A stretch of DNA of 64,000 nucleotides, taken from the NCBI RefSeq assembly GCF_002252585.1, contig NZ_NQLD01000004.1; one strand, 5' to 3'. A program made the translations under genes and the position numbers. Numbering within the stretch: position 1 is the first letter of the stretch; the number at the start of each line of letters is the position of its first letter. The notes under the pieces are model-generated. The model did no database searches. It worked only from the letters and a program-made list of their open reading frames with translations, and was not told the DNA's origin. This DNA comes from Methanocatella intestini (GTDB lineage: Archaea > Methanobacteriota > Methanobacteria > Methanobacteriales > Methanobacteriaceae). Below, in pieces: positions 49,028-59,000 of the stretch.

Positions 49028-51898
49028 CTATATTTTGTTCTCAAAATAGTCATACAGCTCATCTTTAACTGGAATATGGAGATTATATTTAATATTGACA
49101 ATCGGCAGGTCTCCGTCTTTGCTTTTGATAGTTGTCTGGATAAAATCAAAGGGTTCGACCTGACCCATATAGTAGAAATCCTTACCTTCATCATCACTTT
49201 TCTTAATAAATAAATGTATCTTTAAATTAGTTTTCTGATAATTTTTAATTGCAAGTACTTCCTTACTATCTAATTTAAGCCTACTTCTAGTCATCCAGCT
49301 GAAAACATTCTTATTTACAAACTCATCTAGATACTTAGTACTATCTGAAATGTCTTCTTTTTTATCATAAGTTACAAAAATAGGGCAGGTATTGTGTTTT
49401 ACCCTATATCCGTATAATGTGGAACTGTCATCATTTGGCCAGTTTAACAGTCTGCAAACGTCCCTTCTTGAATACTTGGCATATAGTGTTAAATTTTCAC
49501 CTTCAACTTGAGAATTATATTCTGTTTTATATTTAAGCAATCCATAATCAATTACATCTAAAACATGTTTTCTGTAAGTTTCATGAGCCAGATACCCTTT
49601 AAATTCATTTGAAATTTGAAATTCATTCATAAAAGATAATTCAGGAAAATCTTTTTTATCTTTTTTACTGAAATCAAGATTTAAAACATCGATTGCACTT
49701 TCAATTGATTTTACATCATTTTGAATATCATATTCTGCTTTTAATAAGTGTTCAATTGATTCAACTGAGAAATAACCATTATAAATTAAAGATTTTAAAA
49801 TCAGCAACTCATGAGGTCTTTTTCCACTGGCCAAGTTTTTGGATATGAATTTTAAAGATGAAATTTCCTCTTCTGAGAGATATTCGTCATAATCTTTATC
49901 TGCCTTTTTTAAAAATGAATAATAGCAATCCATTGCAGTATGATTTAAGATTAATAAAGGATCCATTTCACCATTTTCATAGAAATCCAAAAGCATTGGA
50001 ATTCTGCCTAACTTAAACTTCAGATTGTTGTATTTTTCCTTAAAAAGAGCTATTCTTGAAAATGAAGTGTTGTTTATAGAATTATAAATCCTCTTTTTAG
50101 AAACTTCATCAAAACTGATTGAAGAAGCTCCAGGAATCACTTTATTTCCCTCCATCAGATAACGGCGAATATTATCCTTATCATAGGATCTGTCACCTGA
50201 AAGAGCTATCGGAATCATGAAATTGTTTTTATAATTTCCGATAAAATCCAGTATAACAACATAGTCTTTGTTTTTAAATTTCCTAAGACCTCTTCCCAAT
50301 TGCTGAATAAATATAATTGGAGACTGTGTTGGCCTTACAAGTAAAACCTGATTAATTTCAGGAATATCTACCCCTTCATTAAAAATATCAACTGTAAAAA
50401 TGTATTCCAACTTGTTTTTAGCCTCATCATTAGTCAGTCTGTAAATTGCATCTTCCCTTGTCTGCTGTGAATCATCACCTGTTAAGACAATTGACGGATG
50501 GCCCCTTTTATTGAAAGCTTTTGAAAGCTCATTTGCTTCTTTTTTCCTGCTGCAAAATACCAAAGCTTTAATTCTGTCTCCAGAATATCCATAATAGGCT
50601 GATTTTTCAAGCAAATAATTTACCCTGTCATCTGAAACCAACTGATTGAATTCTGTTGAATCATCAACAGTTTCTCCGTCAATTTCCAAGTCGGATATTC
50701 CAAAATAATGAAACGGACACAACAAATCCTCTTCTAATGCATCTTTAAGTCTGATTTCACAGGCCAGATTATGGTCAAAGAGTTCATAAATATCAATACC
50801 GTCAGGCCTCTCAGGTGAAGCAGTCATTCCCAAACAGAATTCAGGTTCAAAATAATCCATGATTTTTTGATAAGAATAAGCACCTGCTTTATGAACCTCA
50901 TCAATCACAATATAATCAAATTCATCTTTTTCAAATTTAGTGTAAACATCATCTTTAGACAATGTCTGAATTGTTGAGAATAAAAAATTGGAATCATAAT
51001 CTTTAGAATTACCAGTCAGCAATCCGAAATCTTTTGTATTTTTAAAAACATTTTTATAAGCATTAATAGCCTGTTTGGCGATTTGTTCTCTGTGAACTAC
51101 AAAAAGAAACTTTTTAGGATTGAAATCCTGAACAGCAAAAGCAGAAGCATAAGTTTTACCAGTACCAGTTGCCGATACCAGAAGTGCCTTTGATTCACCA
51201 CTTTGAATTAAAGACCTTAAACTTTCCATAAAACCAATCTGCATAGAATTTGGAACCAAATCCTCAGAGCTGAGTTTCTTGTAGTTTTCTTTTAGCTTTG
51301 TAAAGTTCTTTTGAGAATCATATAACTTTTCATAAGCCGGAAGAACATCATCAAGATTGCTTGCTTCCTGCCATAATGAGTTAAATTCATCCAATAAATT
51401 ATTCAACACTTCACCGTCATGTAAAGAGGTAAACTCAACATTCCACTCCTTGTTAACAGTTAAAGCGTTTAAAGTCAAATTAGAACTGCCTACAATACCT
51501 TTGTAAATGTTATTTTTTCTAAAAACATAACCTTTAGTGTGAAAACCATTCTTTTCCTGAGCATACAGCTTAACTTCAATATTATCTAAAGACTGAAGCT
51601 TTTTTAAAGCCTTAGGATCTGTAAAATTAAGATAATCAGTTGTAAGAATCTTACCTTTAATTCCCCTTTGTTCAAGTTCCAAAAAATCCTGCAAAAGAGG
51701 AGTTAATCCGCCTAAAGTAATAAAAGCAGAGCTTATAAAAAATTCATCACAATTCTGCAGTTCCTCCTTAATGGAATTTAAAACCTTATGATTAAAATTG
51801 TTTGAAAGGAATTTAGGTTTAAAATCATTTGCAGGATTATAAGTTTCATTAATAAAAGCGGTTTTAGCTCCCTCTAAAATATCATTCTGATTATCCAT
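49028..51898 (-). CDS. PLD-nuclease/DExH helicase/DUF3427 protein
   Basis: The 956-residue protein has an N-terminal phospholipase-D-like domain (H120-x-K122 and GSSN at 137-140), a superfamily 2 helicase core with Walker A ATGTGKT (243-249), DEVH (333-336), TASPERPDG and the C-terminal motif QQLGRGLRK. After these comes an extended DUF3427-type region with VCRLLNWPNDDSSTLYGYR. Similar PLD-helicase proteins occur in defence islands and are thought to act on DNA. The start is ATG 51898; the preceding GTGATTTTT is the ribosome binding site and overlaps the Nudix stop. The two genes are translationally coupled. Confidence 0.88.
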   Translation of the reverse strand: MDNQNDILEGAKTAFINETYNPANDFKPKFLSNNFNHKVLNSIKEELQNCDEFFISSAFITLGGLTPLLQDFLELEQRGIKGKILTTDYLNFTDPKALKKLQSLDNIEVKLYAQEKNGFHTKGYVFRKNNIYKGIVGSSNLTLNALTVNKEWNVEFTSLHDGEVLNNLLDEFNSLWQEASNLDDVLPAYEKLYDSQKNFTKLKENYKKLSSEDLVPNSMQIGFMESLRSLIQSGESKALLVSATGTGKTYASAFAVQDFNPKKFLFVVHREQIAKQAINAYKNVFKNTKDFGLLTGNSKDYDSNFLFSTIQTLSKDDVYTKFEKDEFDYIVIDEVHKAGAYSYQKIMDYFEPEFCLGMTASPERPDGIDIYELFDHNLACEIRLKDALEEDLLCPFHYFGISDLEIDGETVDDSTEFNQLVSDDRVNYLLEKSAYYGYSGDRIKALVFCSRKKEANELSKAFNKRGHPSIVLTGDDSQQTREDAIYRLTNDEAKNKLEYIFTVDIFNEGVDIPEINQVLLVRPTQSPIIFIQQLGRGLRKFKNKDYVVILDFIGNYKNNFMIPIALSGDRSYDKDNIRRYLMEGNKVIPGASSISFDEVSKKRIYNSINNTSFSRIALFKEKYNNLKFKLGRIPMLLDFYENGEMDPLLILNHTAMDCYYSFLKKADKDYDEYLSEEEISSLKFISKNLASGKRPHELLILKSLIYNGYFSVESIEHLLKAEYDIQNDVKSIESAIDVLNLDFSKKDKKDFPELSFMNEFQISNEFKGYLAHETYRKHVLDVIDYGLLKYKTEYNSQVEGENLTLYAKYSRRDVCRLLNWPNDDSSTLYGYRVKHNTCPIFVTYDKKEDISDSTKYLDEFVNKNVFSWMTRSRLKLDSKEVLAIKNYQKTNLKIHLFIKKSDDEGKDFYYMGQVEPFDFIQTTIKSKDGDLPIVNIKYNLHIPVKDELYDYFENKI

Positions 51899-51903
51899 AA
51901 AAA

Positions 51904-52290
51904 TCACATGTTTTCTTTTAGATAATTAACTGCATCAATATCCGCCGGCAGCCAATTTAAAGTGTTTAATTCTTCCTTTGTAATCCATTTACCGTCATTA
52001 TGCTCTAAAAGTTCGATTGAACCTTCCTTAATTGAACACATAAAACAGGACATGAATAAATAAAAGTTAGGATACTGATACTCAATATCTAAGGCAAATT
52101 TATCAACACTAATTTCAATGTTTAATTCTTCTTTAATTTCACGAACTATAGCCTGCTTTTTGGTTTCGCCTGATTCGATTTTTCCCCCAGGAAACTCCCA
52201 CATGTTTATAAACTCGCCATATCCTCTTTTAGTAGCTAAAATTTTATCTTCATTTTTAATAATAGCTGCCACTACTTTTATTTGTTTCAT
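51904..52290 (-). CDS. Nudix (MutT-like) pyrophosphohydrolase
   Basis: A 128-residue protein with a canonical Nudix box: G, five residues, E, seven residues, REIKEELNI (within GGKIESGETKKQAIVREI). It resembles 8-oxo-dGTP/CTP pyrophosphohydrolases (MutT/NudG). The stop codon is embedded in the start region of the helicase gene, which implies joint function, possibly processing a nucleotide made or needed during defence. An ordinary housekeeping role in cleaning damaged nucleotides cannot be excluded. Confidence 0.88.
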   Translation of the reverse strand: MKQIKVVAAIIKNEDKILATKRGYGEFINMWEFPGGKIESGETKKQAIVREIKEELNIEISVDKFALDIEYQYPNFYLFMSCFMCSIKEGSIELLEHNDGKWITKEELNTLNWLPADIDAVNYLKENM

Positions 52291-52373
52291 GTTTTTTACA
52301 CCTGAATTAAAATATTAATTGAATATATTGGCTGCTTTGTATTTAAATATTCTTAATTCAGTTTATAAATTAA

Positions 52374-54218
52374 TTAATTAACAATTAAACTTCTTATTAC
52401 ATTTTTAATAAAAATAGATAGATTATACTCCTCCTCGCCACCATTTCCAGGAGCTAAGGGAAAAGCGCCAACAGAAGGAATAATTAGATCATTATCTTCT
52501 CTAAACAATTTATGTACATTACCTGGGTATAAAACGTATGATCCTTCAGTTTTTAAAATGGAATCCTTGTAAGTATGCATCTTATAAATATCCCCATTTT
52601 TAAAAATTCTATCTTTATTTTCCTTAGAATCCCTATTATTAACTTCATTTTCAACTTCAGAGAATGTTTTATCTTGAATTTTGTTATAAAAATTAATAAC
52701 ATCCAATTCAGAGCGATATTTTGCATCAAAATGAATAAAATATCTTTCTCCATTTAAATAAATAAGTAATGAATAATCTGGCCTAAAAGCTAAAGAATAT
52801 GACCTATATTTTGTATTATTTGAAAATGTTTTATTATAAAATAATTCAATGAAAATATCCTGATCAAACAAATTTAATTTAAATTTTTTAATTGATTTAT
52901 GTCCTCTTTTAATATCCATTGACCAATTATTCTTATTAATTTCAAAAACATCTTCAAAATCAACTTTAGAAACACTCATTTCGTTTAAAACTTTTAAAAT
53001 TTTGAAATAGCACCAATATTCATATAATTCACTTAATTTCTTTTCAAAACCTTTGAATTGATTGTTAAGTTCATCCCAACTTAATTTAAAAGAAAATTCA
53101 AACATTAAAAAGAATTGGAAAATATCCCTATAACCTTCCCTCTTTTGTAAAACTTGTGAATTAAATGGAATGTAATCTAAAGTACCAATATCTGCAAATA
53201 ATTTATTGGAAAGATAATATACAATTTCTTCATTGAAAAAAGTTAATTTATCCTTAATATAACCCTCTTTTGAATTGTCTAACAACTTTTCAATCAAATC
53301 TCTTACCAATTCTAAAAAATATTTAAAAAATCTATTTTCAGCAACATCAATTGAATCATTATAGTCCATTTCCTCAACTTCAATTGGTAAAAACCCTCCA
53401 AGATAATCGGCCAATTTCATATCAGAATCTGTTTTTTGCAACTTATCAGGATTGTTTAAAATATTAATTAACTCTTTATCACCAACATTTGATGCAAAAG
53501 AAGTTGGAACCACATCATCACATTCTTCCAACCTAGAATATAAATTCTTAGACAGGTATTCAAAAATAGACGGCAAGTTCTCAGGCCTGAACAAATATTC
53601 CAAAAACATGAAATCTTCATAATATGTTGTTTTATTTTTATAATCAATTTCGAATTCCTGATAAAGAGGAGAATCACTTTCAAAAATCAAACCTAATGCA
53701 TATTGAGATAATTCCGCTATCATGGCAGAATATTGATTAAAATAATCTATTTTTTTAGATCTAACTTCAATTGGAACCTTATTAGACAAATAACCATTCT
53801 TTTTAACATCCAAAAATGATTTACCAACATAACTTCTAAAATTTAGAGTTCCAACAACTTTATATTTTTCAAATTCAGTTAAAGAAAACCTAAATTCATT
53901 AAAAAAATCATTATTCATTTTAACTAATGAATATAAAATATCATAAGATGAATTTACATCTTTTGATTCAAATAAAATTTGATAATCAGTTTCTTCTAAA
54001 AGCATCAAATTTGCAAAATGAGTTGATGCATCAACACAATATTGAATAGGAGTTAAATTATCCGGAGTTTCAACTAAATCAATATTTTCTAATGTTAAAT
54101 AATCATTTATAATATGTTTAGAATGATTAGTCATCTGAGGATTTAGTGCACTAATATAAAGAGTACCTACTCCCCCCAGATTATTTCTCAATTCAATAAT
54201 AACTTTCTGCTCGATCAT
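52374..54218 (-). CDS. DUF2357 protein with PD-(D/E)XK nuclease domain (McrC-like partner)
   Basis: A 614-residue protein with an N-terminal DUF2357 region and a C-terminal PD-(D/E)XK domain. The nuclease motif is RPDYS (Asp481), then a hydrophobic strand and FDAKYR (Asp498 and Lys500), followed by the family's YKMHTYKD helix. The arrangement beside an McrB-like NTPase is analogous to McrBC, with this protein as the cutting subunit. The gene starts 12 bp after the McrB-like stop. Cleavage specificity cannot be read from sequence. Confidence 0.85.
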   Translation of the reverse strand: MIEQKVIIELRNNLGGVGTLYISALNPQMTNHSKHIINDYLTLENIDLVETPDNLTPIQYCVDASTHFANLMLLEETDYQILFESKDVNSSYDILYSLVKMNNDFFNEFRFSLTEFEKYKVVGTLNFRSYVGKSFLDVKKNGYLSNKVPIEVRSKKIDYFNQYSAMIAELSQYALGLIFESDSPLYQEFEIDYKNKTTYYEDFMFLEYLFRPENLPSIFEYLSKNLYSRLEECDDVVPTSFASNVGDKELINILNNPDKLQKTDSDMKLADYLGGFLPIEVEEMDYNDSIDVAENRFFKYFLELVRDLIEKLLDNSKEGYIKDKLTFFNEEIVYYLSNKLFADIGTLDYIPFNSQVLQKREGYRDIFQFFLMFEFSFKLSWDELNNQFKGFEKKLSELYEYWCYFKILKVLNEMSVSKVDFEDVFEINKNNWSMDIKRGHKSIKKFKLNLFDQDIFIELFYNKTFSNNTKYRSYSLAFRPDYSLLIYLNGERYFIHFDAKYRSELDVINFYNKIQDKTFSEVENEVNNRDSKENKDRIFKNGDIYKMHTYKDSILKTEGSYVLYPGNVHKLFREDNDLIIPSVGAFPLAPGNGGEEEYNLSIFIKNVIRSLIVN

Positions 54219-54230
54219 TTGAATCTAAAT

Positions 54231-56012
54231 TTAATTAATGAAAGATACATATCTTTGATTAGATAATATTTTAGCCATATTTTGAAGTTTAACTGCAGAA
54301 GTATAATACCTGCAATCTTTTTTAGTTAAATCAACAAGTCTTGCATCGGTATTATTCTTTCTTTCAATTAAACATGCATTAAATAATTCATTGATAGTTT
54401 GACCAATAGCTTTTTGTGAACCATGCAGTTTTGGAAGAACTTTTTGTTTGACTTGAGCATCAAAATATCTCTCCCAATTTTCCCAATTTTTTGGAGATCC
54501 TTCATATCTCCATGAAACAAACATGAACCTGAGAATTTCATTAATAACCCTAAAACCAAAGTCAAAATTTATTTTTTTAAGAATGCTTTGGAATAAATCC
54601 AATTCAATAGATAAAACATCCCACAAATTCCCTCTAGAACAATTAATAAACATAAAAATATCTTTTAAATCATGAACATTCATATTTCTCACATCCAAAT
54701 CTTCAAGAGGATTCATTAGATAGTTTATGTTTTTAAAGTCAAATTCGTTGAAATCAGAGTTCATATATTCTTTAGCAGACATTGTTGGGAATTCAATGGT
54801 ATTTGCCCTATCTAAAACCTTAGGTGAAAACATATAAGTTGTTTCATCAACATTAACAGTACCTACTATCAATAAATTATCTGGAATATCTAATTCATAA
54901 TTTTCATCATCATTGGAATACAATGGAATTGGTTGTCCACTTTCAATAGCTGATAAAAAGTCAGCAAAATACCTTTCAACATGAGATAAATTCATTTCAT
55001 CTAAAATTAAAAAATATGGTGAATCAATATCATTTTTAGCAAGTTTAATTAAAGAATAAGATGGTGTTTCATGATATTCCCCAGTAATTACATTATAGAA
55101 TCCCAAAACATGCCTATTTTCCGTCCAATTAGCACCCACAGGAACGATCTTATAATTTGGATCTTTTTTATGGTTTGTTGAATCTTCTTCTTTTTCCCAT
55201 ATTGGATGGAAATTTTCAAAATTGAAATTGTCTGTTTTGATTTTTACTTCAACTTTTTTGCCTTCATTTTCTTTTAAATAGTTTTGTAATTCTTCATTTT
55301 TCTTAAAATACAACCTAGGCATCAGCCTAATTTTGGCAGCAGATTTAATATTTTTAACTACAATATTACAATTAACATAACCTGATTTAAATGGCAAATA
55401 ATTAAAAATATTATTATTCATAAACCATTGCCTTTCATTAAATGCTGTTTTGTTTGAATTTTGTTCCAAAATTATAAAATCTTCATTATTAAATTTACGA
55501 TCATAAATCTCTTTAAATGCCCCAATATTTATTTTTAAATCAACAATTTTGGCAGAATCTTGAGAAAATAAATTTTTAAAATAATTTTTTAATTTTTCAT
55601 TATTTTTATCATATTCTAATTGCATTTGCACACGAACATATGCTTTTGCAGGAATATTGTCTACCAATATATCACAGTCACATTGTGATTCTTTAATTGG
55701 CAAAACATCATAAAGATATTTATTACTAAGTGTCCATCCAGTGTTTTCAAAGGATGATTTATTAACAGGCACTTTAACAAACAAAAATTCATTATCCTTA
55801 ATTAAAGAACTATTATTTCCAGAATTTTGGGTGGAATCAGAAATATATTCTGCAAACAATTGAGAAAGTTTTGTTTTACCAGTTCCTGAATTTCCCGTAA
55901 ATATTACAAACGGTTTTACTTTTATAGACAATAAATAATTTTCAATTATTTTCGGATCAAATAAATATCCTTTGCTTAAAAGATATTCCTGAAACGATAC
56001 TGTATTTTCCAT
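54231..56012 (-). CDS. McrB-like AAA+ NTPase with a duplicated insert
   Basis: The protein has Walker A GNSGTGKT (40-47), Walker B YFLILDEMN (about 333-341), the McrB-type sensor GTVNVDETT (384-392) and DRANTIEF (401-408). In ordinary McrB these elements lie within about 150 residues. Here the P-loop and Walker B are almost 300 residues apart, and the extra segment contains two similar copies of a unit (about 93-150 and 196-252), each W-x-aliphatic-x-N, then LP, then a C-x-I-V strand and a helix. The C-terminal part is helical. It probably loads or controls the DUF2357 nuclease downstream. Confidence 0.85.
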   Translation of the reverse strand: MENTVSFQEYLLSKGYLFDPKIIENYLLSIKVKPFVIFTGNSGTGKTKLSQLFAEYISDSTQNSGNNSSLIKDNEFLFVKVPVNKSSFENTGWTLSNKYLYDVLPIKESQCDCDILVDNIPAKAYVRVQMQLEYDKNNEKLKNYFKNLFSQDSAKIVDLKINIGAFKEIYDRKFNNEDFIILEQNSNKTAFNERQWFMNNNIFNYLPFKSGYVNCNIVVKNIKSAAKIRLMPRLYFKKNEELQNYLKENEGKKVEVKIKTDNFNFENFHPIWEKEEDSTNHKKDPNYKIVPVGANWTENRHVLGFYNVITGEYHETPSYSLIKLAKNDIDSPYFLILDEMNLSHVERYFADFLSAIESGQPIPLYSNDDENYELDIPDNLLIVGTVNVDETTYMFSPKVLDRANTIEFPTMSAKEYMNSDFNEFDFKNINYLMNPLEDLDVRNMNVHDLKDIFMFINCSRGNLWDVLSIELDLFQSILKKINFDFGFRVINEILRFMFVSWRYEGSPKNWENWERYFDAQVKQKVLPKLHGSQKAIGQTINELFNACLIERKNNTDARLVDLTKKDCRYYTSAVKLQNMAKILSNQRYVSFIN

Positions 56013-56075
56013 GTTTTCACCATATTAACAATGTTTGATTTTCAAATTCATTTAAAGCGCTGGCTAATTCATCTT

Positions 56076-59000
56076 TTAACTGGAATTAAAATCGTTTTCT
56101 TGAGAATCATGCTCCCTTTCAGAAATTATTTCAGCAACATCAACAACAACTGGGTTTGATTGTTTTAAATCCCCCGTTTTATCCAACATTGACCCATAAA
56201 CAATACATTGTCCTTTTTTAAGTTTACGCAAATTATCTGTCCAAATTTTCTTTTCTTTAGTACTTATTTGCCCAGCAACATCATTAATAGAACTATCCGT
56301 AGGATGGAAAAATATTTTTTCATCAACATTATCAAAGTTACTAATTTCTTCACTATTCATTTGCCCCTTAATAGATTGTGTTGCAAATAATCCTGCCCAT
56401 CCATGTTTTCTTCCTTCAATTAAAATTTTACCAGCAGGAGCAGAAGAACGAAAATCTAAATTATGTGCTTCATCCAATACAATAGCAAATGGATTATCTA
56501 CATCCCCATTTTGTTCTTTATAATTCCATAAATCCCAAAGAACAAATTCTGCAATGATTTTTTGAATATCTTTAGATAAACCAGTCAATTGAACAATGAT
56601 AACATTACCCTTGCCCTTATTTAACAAACTCCAATCAAACTTTTCAACAGCATCAAATGGATTCTTATCCAATAATTCATTAAGTTGGTTTAAAACCGTT
56701 CCTGCTTGGGAAGTATCATCTGCAATTAACTCATTTTTCAATATATTTAAATTCATATCTTCCCCATATTTCTCAATACCATTTAAAACTGATTGATAAA
56801 CAACATTTAACTGCTGAGGACCTAATTTAGAGTAAACTGAACTAATAGTTGATTTAAAACGACTTGCAATAGAATTATTATCTTCTGGATAATATTCATC
56901 TTCATCAAGCTCAATTAAATTTCTTTTAAATGGGTTTAATGCAAATTTATCCTTAATAACATTGTAAATTTTAAGTTTATCTTTTAAATCTGATTTAAAT
57001 TCATTTTCAAGCTCTTTTTTCTTAAATCCATCAGTATAATCAATAATTAATGTTGAAACACCTTGTTGTGAAAGTTCTTTAATTATACGTTGAATAAAGT
57101 AAGTTTTGCCCTGACCAGATTTTCCCTGAATTAACATATGCCTATTTGGTAACTTTGGATTTCCAAACTCCCAAAATACTTTATGATTTGAGCTTTCAAC
57201 ATTTCCAATATATGCTCTAACATCCCCAGACACATCAATTGGTGAATTCTGTCTGCCACCAACCGGCACATGAATTGGTGGATCAATTGGTGGATAAATT
57301 AAGATTTCAGAACCCAAATCTAACTCAATAGAATATAATAATTTATCTGCAGAAATATCTGTTTTATTAGAATGGATTTTTTCATGAATATTTTCAATTG
57401 AATCAACCAAACCCATAAATGCATAATCTTCAGTTAATCTTATAATCTGTTTATCTTCTTCCATATTAATTGATAAAAAATCATTATCTTTTTCAAATGA
57501 AATTAAAGATCCAATACCAATAATATCTTTTAAATCTTCAACAATTTCATATTCATCATTTAGAAGTTTTGCTTTATAGTTATCCAGTTTATTAAATCCT
57601 TTATCTTTCCAAATATCATTTATAAATAACTTTTGCTCATTAGCTAACAATAATTGAACAAAAAAATTTCTAAAGAATTTATTCCTAAATTGATGATTCC
57701 CCGAATGCTTGTTTAATTGTTCTTTTAAAAGATTATATGTGTTATCTAACTGATTTTTACCTTTATTTATAACTGGGCTAAAATTGTGACCTATTTTAAC
57801 TTCAATAGGATGATAATATACTTTTAAATCACCATTTATTTTTGATTCGTGAACCCCTATAAACAATAAATCATCACTATGGACTCCAGGTTCATTTTTA
57901 ATTTTATAAGAGAAAATACCCTCATTTTTGTCTAATTTAATATTTCCAGCAATTCTTAAAATTTCTTCCATAGAAATTGGAATCCAAATAATCTCAGGAT
58001 GGTCTAAAATAGCTAAAGCATATTTAATAGCTGAAATTATACTTAATTTTTCGCGATCATAATTACTATTATTAGAAACTATTGTTCTTAATAACCATTC
58101 TCCATTAATTGTATTAAACATTTTAATTAAAGATTCTAACTCCTCAGGAGTTATTTCAATATCATGGATCCTTAAAAACTCTTTTATAATCATTTCATAC
58201 TGATTAGATCTATTAGTAACTGTAATAGTATCATAATGATTAGATGAAGTATATTGATCACTATAATGAATTATAATAATATCTGAAGAATTATTGAAAT
58301 AATCTAATCCAAAATTAGGCTCAATAAATGTTACCCAATGTGATTTTTTATATAATAACTCAATTGTATTGTCATTAATAGGCATAGGTTTTGCAATAAT
58401 TGTTTTACCTTTAGAATATGCATTAATACCATTATTTCCATTGTTTTTAGATAATTCATTTAAGTTAATGGCTGTTTTAACCAAAATATTTGATTTATCA
58501 TGAATATTTTTAGTTCCAAATCCAGACCTATAATCAGAATGAATAGTGATAGAAGAAATATCAGACACCAAACCATTCAATGATAATCCTGTTTCTATTT
58601 GGTCCATATTATCCTCTGCAGCCTGATCACCATACCCAGATTTATAAAAAGAAATGTGAGCATATTCATAATCTTCAACATGAGCAGATTCATGCTTAAA
58701 ATAAGTTATATTATTTTGAATCAATCTAATAATATCAGAATGATCAAGTTTACCAGTGCTTATTTTAATACCAAATAAATCAGATAATTGATCTTTGTTC
58801 GTACATTCAAAGAATTTTTCTAAAGTACTTCTTTTATTAGAATAAATATTGATTTCAACAGGAATTATTGATTTAGATTTATCAAGCAACCTAGCCATCA
58901 TAAAATTGAAAATACCTTTTACAAATTCTGCATCATCATTAATGTTAATTACATTTAATTTAATTGGAGATTTACTATTAATATCAAATAAGTAATTAAA

